Below, in pieces: positions 23,669 through 27,458 of a stretch of 27,458 nucleotides of DNA. The stretch lies in IMG/VR virus record IMGVR_UViG_3300020421_002737, positions 1 through 27,458 of that record; one strand, given 5' to 3'. Position numbers and translations under genes: made by a program. Source of the DNA: a virus. The first letter of the stretch is position 1. Each line of letters opens with the position of its first letter. The notes under the pieces are model-generated. The model was not told the DNA's origin. It made no database searches and worked only from the letters and a program-made list of their open reading frames with translations.

Positions 23669-23676
23669 TATTTATA
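23669..23676 (-). promoter_or_regulatory. T4-type late promoter box before gp8
   Basis: This is a perfect TATAAATA on the minus strand, exactly 18 bases before the gp8 ATG, the same spacing as the box before the 82-residue gene at 2565-2813. The predicted leader is about 12 bases and contains the ribosome site. It sits in the 30-base gap after the DUF7483-like gene. Confidence 0.72.
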
Positions 23677-23680
23677 CAAG

Positions 23681-24730
23681 TTATCTGGCAGTTGCTGGAA
23701 CATTATTTGTTCCTACTATTGTTTGGCCAAATGCCATATAGATGTATTCTGTTCCATCAGCATTATCTCCACTATCTGTCGTCCTTAATTTAAACCCAGT
23801 TGATAGTATGTCGTGCCAAGTTTGTTCAGAATCATTTTGAGATACACTTGGTTGTAAAATGTCATTATTTGGATTATATCCTTTTCTTCTATTATCAATA
23901 ATTCTCCAGTTATCTGTTCCTGTCGTCTTGGTTAATACAAATGACGGTTTAAAGCCAGTATATATAAATGTCCCATCAGTATTTCCATTCCCAACATACC
24001 TTCCAATTTTACTATAACCAGGTATCTCGGCAAAGCAATAAGCGACATAAGTTCCGCCACTTGCATTATAAGCTGTCCATTGATTAGCTAATGTAAATGT
24101 AGTTGAAGAAGTTGGTAACCAACCACTACTTGAAGATATTCCGTCATTAGTATGTAAATAAAAATAACCATCTGTAGATGAATCAGCTTTAGTAATAAAC
24201 GAACCAGTTGTATCTCTTCTTTTAATCATAACAAATTTTGGAGTTTTGCCAAGGCCGTGGCCGACAGTAGCTCCTGCTGTATTATTTCCTGTATATGTTG
24301 AAATTGAAAAACCTGCTGTTGTATTAGCAGAAACAGTTGATGTTATTGAACCATCTGAATTTGATGAACCTGCACCATTTGCTTTCCAGTTCCACGCAAT
24401 AAAATTAACTCCATTATCATTACCACCTACAACAGATTGATTTGAACCTGTACCATTTCTACCTGTCCAACCATCACTATCAAAACTTCCAACCGTATAG
24501 TATTCTTCGGTATTTTCAGCAGCGTTTTGTGAAGAATGTATAACTTTATTACTTCCTCTAACTGCGTCCATTAATCTATGTTCGTAAGCAGATCCACCAT
24601 CTCTATTTTTTATCCATAAGAAGTCTGGTTGGAATCCAACTCCAGTTAAACTTCTAGGTGAAGCACCATTACCTGCATAGGTAATTCCATTATGATGAAG
24701 TGAACTTTTATTAATTGTTGTGTAAGCCAT
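23681..24730 (-). CDS. DUF7483-like phage tail/adhesin protein
   Basis: The protein has 349 residues. It shows a tandem of a recognisable phage unit: GVGFQPDFLWIKNRDGGSAY, EHRLMDAVRGSNKVIHSS, GSFDSDGWTGRNGTG, GVNFIAWNWKANGAG. A second partial copy follows: GLGKTPKFVMIKRRDTTGSF, NDGISSSSGWLPTSSTTFTL, TYVAYCFAEIPGYSKIGRYV. A third strand set (GFKPSFVLTKTTGTDNWRII, YIYMAFGQTIVGTNNVPATA) completes it. The G-F-x-P-D-F-x-W-I-K-N-R and V-A-Y-C-F/A-W-N-W-K phrases identify the family, which I believe is named DUF7483. Such proteins occur beside LamG adhesins in marine phage tail clusters and are probably beta-sandwich adhesion or fibre-tip proteins. The ribosome site is weak. The gene ends 30 bases before gp8. 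Confidence 0.8.
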   Translation of the reverse strand: MAYTTINKSSLHHNGITYAGNGASPRSLTGVGFQPDFLWIKNRDGGSAYEHRLMDAVRGSNKVIHSSQNAAENTEEYYTVGSFDSDGWTGRNGTGSNQSVVGGNDNGVNFIAWNWKANGAGSSNSDGSITSTVSANTTAGFSISTYTGNNTAGATVGHGLGKTPKFVMIKRRDTTGSFITKADSSTDGYFYLHTNDGISSSSGWLPTSSTTFTLANQWTAYNASGGTYVAYCFAEIPGYSKIGRYVGNGNTDGTFIYTGFKPSFVLTKTTGTDNWRIIDNRRKGYNPNNDILQPSVSQNDSEQTWHDILSTGFKLRTTDSGDNADGTEYIYMAFGQTIVGTNNVPATAR

Positions 24731-24731
24731 A

Positions 24732-26090
24732 TTAGATATTTAGTCCTTTCGTACAGAGCGCCGTAAATCCCGTTGGAACATCAAATTCAAAGATTCCCAA
24801 ATTTGAAGCATTTGTTCCTGCACTAGAAACTGCTGTTGTTCCGAAGTAGCCATTACCAAAGTTAGCAGACCAATTACCTCTACCACTTCCACCCCAATCC
24901 ATAGCTGTCATAAAATAAAAACCTAAATCTGTATCATCTGGATCAGTTATTGAAATACCATTAGTTCCACTTGATGGGTTTCCAGTACCAGTACCATTAG
25001 TTATATAAGTTCCGTTTTTGTGCATATACAATTTATTATTATCACAGTCTAAAGCTATTCCAATAATATCATTTGTCGTATAATCTCCAACACTTGATAC
25101 CACAGTAGAGCTATTGTTTTTAATATTTCCAGTACCACCAGTCCTATACCAACTCCATTGATGTTGTTGAGAACCTATATAATTTCCTGAAGCACCAAGT
25201 TTAGCAAATATACCAATCATACCATCTCCAGGTTCATTAAGAGTTTTAAATTCTGCATACCATTTTCCTTTATTAACACCTATTGTACTTCCAAAAGGAT
25301 TATAAACAGTACTACCACAAGCAACTGTAGTATTACCATTTGAAAAAGTTGATCCTGCTGCCATAGTATTGTTACCAGCAATTGGATTAAATGTAGCAAA
25401 AACATTGCTTGGATTATCTTCTGATTTTGTAAGTGTACCACCTGCTACTGTAAAAGTATTAGAATTAGGTGAATGGTCTGTTGTAGCATTATCATCTTTT
25501 AACCACCAGAATCCATTAGTTCCATAAGTTATTCCAGAAGGATTAGTTTTTATAGACCATTCTCCAGTTATTGAATCTGTTTGTCCGAAGTCAGAAGCTG
25601 CATAAGTAGTACCATCTGTTAAATGAACGTGGCTCCAAATTGCTGATGTTTCTTGTCCACCACCGCCATATCTACCATAATTTTGAACTATTCCAGCATC
25701 CATAAATCCACTTTGAGCATTAAGGTCAGGATCTGAACTAGCTGAAAAGCTTGTTATTAGCTCTCCATTAATCCACATTTTAAGTCTATCCCCAGCTGTA
25801 CTTTGTGTTGAATCAAAGGTTATACAAACGTGGTAAAATGCTGAATTATCTCTAAACTTTCTATTGGTAACTCTTTCCCAGTTAGTAGAACCACCACCTC
25901 CAGATGTATTTCTCCAAATTAAATCATCTGTATTCCATTCCAATTTTTCTTCTCCACCTGAACCCCAGGTTCTTGAAAATATTTTAGAATTAGCCGCACC
26001 TATATCACATCTTTTTATCCAAGCAGAAAAAGTATATTTTTTATGGTCTGTTGGTGTGCCTGTTGTTCTTGTTAAATATGTACTAGCCAT
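24732..26090 (-). CDS. LamG + SPRY two-domain phage adhesin
   Basis: The protein has 452 residues with two carbohydrate- or protein-binding sandwich domains. Residues about 1-170 are a LamG/concanavalin A-like domain (KYTFSAWIKRCDIGAANSKI, FYHVCITFDSTQSTAGDRLK, MWINGELITSF, then a bipartite IWSHVHLTDGTTYAASDFGQ). Residues about 250-430 resemble a SPRY/B30.2 domain (NKGKWYAEFKTLNEPGDG, MIGIFAKLGASGNYIG, DIIGIALDCDNNKLYMHKNG, WSANFGNGYFG). The end FDVPTGFTALCTKGLNI is a frequent phage fibre-tip phrase. It would act as a receptor-binding or virion-decorating protein. It lacks a signal peptide, as expected for a virion part. It overlaps the preceding stop by one base. Confidence 0.85.
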   Translation of the reverse strand: MASTYLTRTTGTPTDHKKYTFSAWIKRCDIGAANSKIFSRTWGSGGEEKLEWNTDDLIWRNTSGGGGSTNWERVTNRKFRDNSAFYHVCITFDSTQSTAGDRLKMWINGELITSFSASSDPDLNAQSGFMDAGIVQNYGRYGGGGQETSAIWSHVHLTDGTTYAASDFGQTDSITGEWSIKTNPSGITYGTNGFWWLKDDNATTDHSPNSNTFTVAGGTLTKSEDNPSNVFATFNPIAGNNTMAAGSTFSNGNTTVACGSTVYNPFGSTIGVNKGKWYAEFKTLNEPGDGMIGIFAKLGASGNYIGSQQHQWSWYRTGGTGNIKNNSSTVVSSVGDYTTNDIIGIALDCDNNKLYMHKNGTYITNGTGTGNPSSGTNGISITDPDDTDLGFYFMTAMDWGGSGRGNWSANFGNGYFGTTAVSSAGTNASNLGIFEFDVPTGFTALCTKGLNI

Positions 26091-26833
26091 TAGTTAAATT
26101 GTGCTCCTCCCGTTGCTCCGTGTGATACTGTAATTGTAAACTCTCTATCTGTCGTTTGACTTTCATTATCCGTTGCACGAATGGTAAATGTATATGTAGT
26201 TGTTGCTGTACTTCCACTTTCAGTTCCTGAAATAGTACCAATAGTTGAATCACCATCTAAACTAAATCCACCAGGTAAAGAACCTGATTGTAAACTATAA
26301 CTTGACACTGCTGTGCTATCATCATCATAAGCGAGTAAAGTAAATGATTGAGTTGAAGCAGCAGCTATTGTGCCTAAACTACCTGCAGCTGTTGACCATA
26401 CTGGTGCTAAACTAGCAACTAAAATTGCTGTTGAACTTCTTACAGCATTACCATCATTATTTTCTACTCTTACAAAATAACTACCTGCACTTAAATTTGT
26501 TGTAACCGTTAAACTTGTTGCGTTATTAAAGGTAACAGCACTTGCAACAGTTACCGCACCTGTTGAACTTATTAATTCTACTTTAGGTGTATTAACAAAA
26601 TTTGTACCTGCTAATGTAAATGAAGCACTTGTACCTGGTGCAATTGCTAAACTTGTAGATGTTATAGTAGGTTTTGTTTCTCCTACACTAACAGAACCTC
26701 CTAATGAAACTGCTGAACCATTAATTGTAATACTTGAATTTACTAAATCAGCATTTTCAATAGAAGTATCAACTACATCTATTTTACCATCTGTAGTAAT
26801 TGTATTCGCAAATTTTCTAGTTTGTGTTCCCAT
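26090..26833 (-). CDS. Ig-like domain virion protein
   Basis: The protein has 247 residues. After a short N-terminal fibre-attachment part (MGTQTRKFANTITTDGKIDV), residues about 53-137 look like an IPT/TIG domain (KPTITSTSLAIAPGTSASFT, LAGTNFVNTPKVELISSTGA, SAGSYFVRVENNDGNAVRSS). Residues about 140-240 look like a cadherin-like He_PIG domain (GSLGTIAAASTQSFTLLAYD, SSYSLQSGSLPGGFSLDGDS, TTYTFTIRATDNESQTTDRE). Ig-like domains of this kind decorate phage tails and capsids and weakly bind surface sugars. It overlaps the upstream stop by one base. The distance to a good ribosome site suggests coupling. It is probably a decoration or fibre protein. Confidence 0.8.
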   Translation of the reverse strand: MGTQTRKFANTITTDGKIDVVDTSIENADLVNSSITINGSAVSLGGSVSVGETKPTITSTSLAIAPGTSASFTLAGTNFVNTPKVELISSTGAVTVASAVTFNNATSLTVTTNLSAGSYFVRVENNDGNAVRSSTAILVASLAPVWSTAAGSLGTIAAASTQSFTLLAYDDDSTAVSSYSLQSGSLPGGFSLDGDSTIGTISGTESGSTATTTYTFTIRATDNESQTTDREFTITVSHGATGGAQFN

Positions 26834-27458
26834 TAGCTTAAATACCTCACAACTATTTCTGCATTAGCAGAAGGTGCTAATACAAAGGTTAATGTTGTTC
26901 CTGAAATCGTGTAATCATCTGTTGGAACTAAACATATTCCATTAACAAAAACTAAAACATCATCAACGGTTCTTCCAGAATTTATTGTAATTGTACTTGT
27001 TGAACCATCTCCTGTGTTTGATTTATCTGTGGTTACATTTCTTCTTCCACCTATTACTTCAACAGCGTGTCCCATAAGTGAGTGTGCTGTACATTGATAA
27101 TAAAGTAAAGAAGGTGTATCACTATCAATTGTTATTTGAGTATATGCACCAGAACTTCCTGGTGTACCTGCAATGGTAACGTTAGTATCATACTCAACAT
27201 TTTTCATTGAATCTCTATAAAATTTTAATGGGTGACCAGTGTTTGAACCATCTGATTGGTTAAATTTCCAAACACCTGGAGTTAATTGTAATAATGGAGA
27301 TTCATCTCCTTCAATTAAATATCCTGTACTAGAACCAGTACCATAATTATAATGAGCACTTGTTTTAGTAGCTGCGGTTACTGTAATTTCTTGTATTGCT
27401 GAATCTGCCGAAGAACGTAAACCAATATATTTAACATCTGATATTCTTTCGTTTGCTT
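26833..27458 (-). CDS. Cupredoxin-like phage virion protein, 5' end outside window
   Basis: The frame is open from the window edge to 26833, about 207 residues; the internal ATG at 27207 is not its true start, because reading through it continues the same fold. Visible order: VWKFNQSDGSNTGHPLKFYR, VTIAGTPGSSGAYTQITIDS, then SLLYYQCTAHSLMGHAVEVI. The last is a C-x2-H-x2-M sequence; with the earlier GHP histidine it supplies His, Cys, His and Met, the four ligands of a type 1 copper site, spaced as in amicyanin. The last 65 residues (GDGSTSTITINSGRTVDDVL, VFVNGICLVPTDDYTISG) form a common phage-fibre strand unit. This cupredoxin-like domain recurs in marine phage tail proteins; copper binding is unproven. 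Confidence 0.75.
   Translation of the reverse strand, partial: ANERISDVKYIGLRSSADSAIQEITVTAATKTSAHYNYGTGSSTGYLIEGDESPLLQLTPGVWKFNQSDGSNTGHPLKFYRDSMKNVEYDTNVTIAGTPGSSGAYTQITIDSDTPSLLYYQCTAHSLMGHAVEVIGGRRNVTTDKSNTGDGSTSTITINSGRTVDDVLVFVNGICLVPTDDYTISGTTLTFVLAPSANAEIVVRYLS

Noticed and set aside
27205-27207. ATG at 27207 as the start of a 124-residue protein
   Set aside because: The frame is open upstream to the window edge and carries the first half of the cupredoxin-like domain, including its first histidine; the gene is a fragment cut by the window.
1-27458. tRNA genes, CRISPR arrays, insertion sequences or integration genes
   Set aside because: No cloverleaf, regularly spaced direct repeats, transposase or integrase motifs were noticed; this is by eye only.
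1-27458. Prophage in a bacterial chromosome
   Set aside because: All recognisable genes suit a lytic T4-like virus, and late promoter boxes of the gp55 type are used; no chromosomal gene is in the window.

Overview
The window is a stretch of an AT-rich marine T4-like myovirus genome, viewed mostly from its minus strand. The case rests on three things. One is a recognisable T4 gp8 baseplate-wedge homologue at 22190-23650. Another is a very large DUF4815-type structural protein next to it, with a series of fibre and adhesin genes. The third is a set of TATAAATA late-promoter boxes in the few intergenic gaps. No rRNA, tRNA, integrase, transposase, CRISPR array or bacterial housekeeping gene was seen. 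The host is not identified. The base composition and gene types suit a pelagiphage (SAR11) or a marine cyanophage-like virus, but no photosynthesis gene is present to decide.

Layout, right to left along the minus strand. From 27458 to 13592 lies a tail/baseplate run: a cupredoxin-like protein cut by the window edge, an Ig-like protein, a LamG+SPRY adhesin, a DUF7483-like tail protein, gp8, the 2020-residue DUF4815 protein, a small coiled-coil protein, two further virion proteins and a 163-residue T4-like hypothetical. From 3395 to 1 a second minus-strand virion run holds six complete or nearly complete small and fibre genes, then one that leaves the window at base 1.

Between these runs sits a metabolic or modification cargo island (about 3787-13614) made of two divergent operons. 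The minus operon (8334 to 3787) encodes a methyltransferase-like protein, an NAD-dependent sugar epimerase/dehydratase, two iron/2-oxoglutarate-oxygenase-like proteins, an unlisted 43-residue acidic protein, a membrane fatty-acid desaturase, a third 2OG oxygenase and a possible acyltransferase. The plus operon (8377 to 13614) encodes two paralogous DxD glycosyltransferases, two radical SAM proteins and two more DxD glycosyltransferases, all overlapping or translationally coupled. Both operons start from interleaved late promoters at 8342-8367. A second divergent pair at 3428-3446 drives a lone 105-residue plus-strand gene and the left virion run.

Working hypothesis (inference): the island is expressed late, together with virion genes, and makes or modifies a glycan or lipid, either on the virion itself or on the host envelope. 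Gene ends meet at both edges of the island with short convergent overlaps, so the whole window is densely packed. No stretch of 300 bases lacks a gene.
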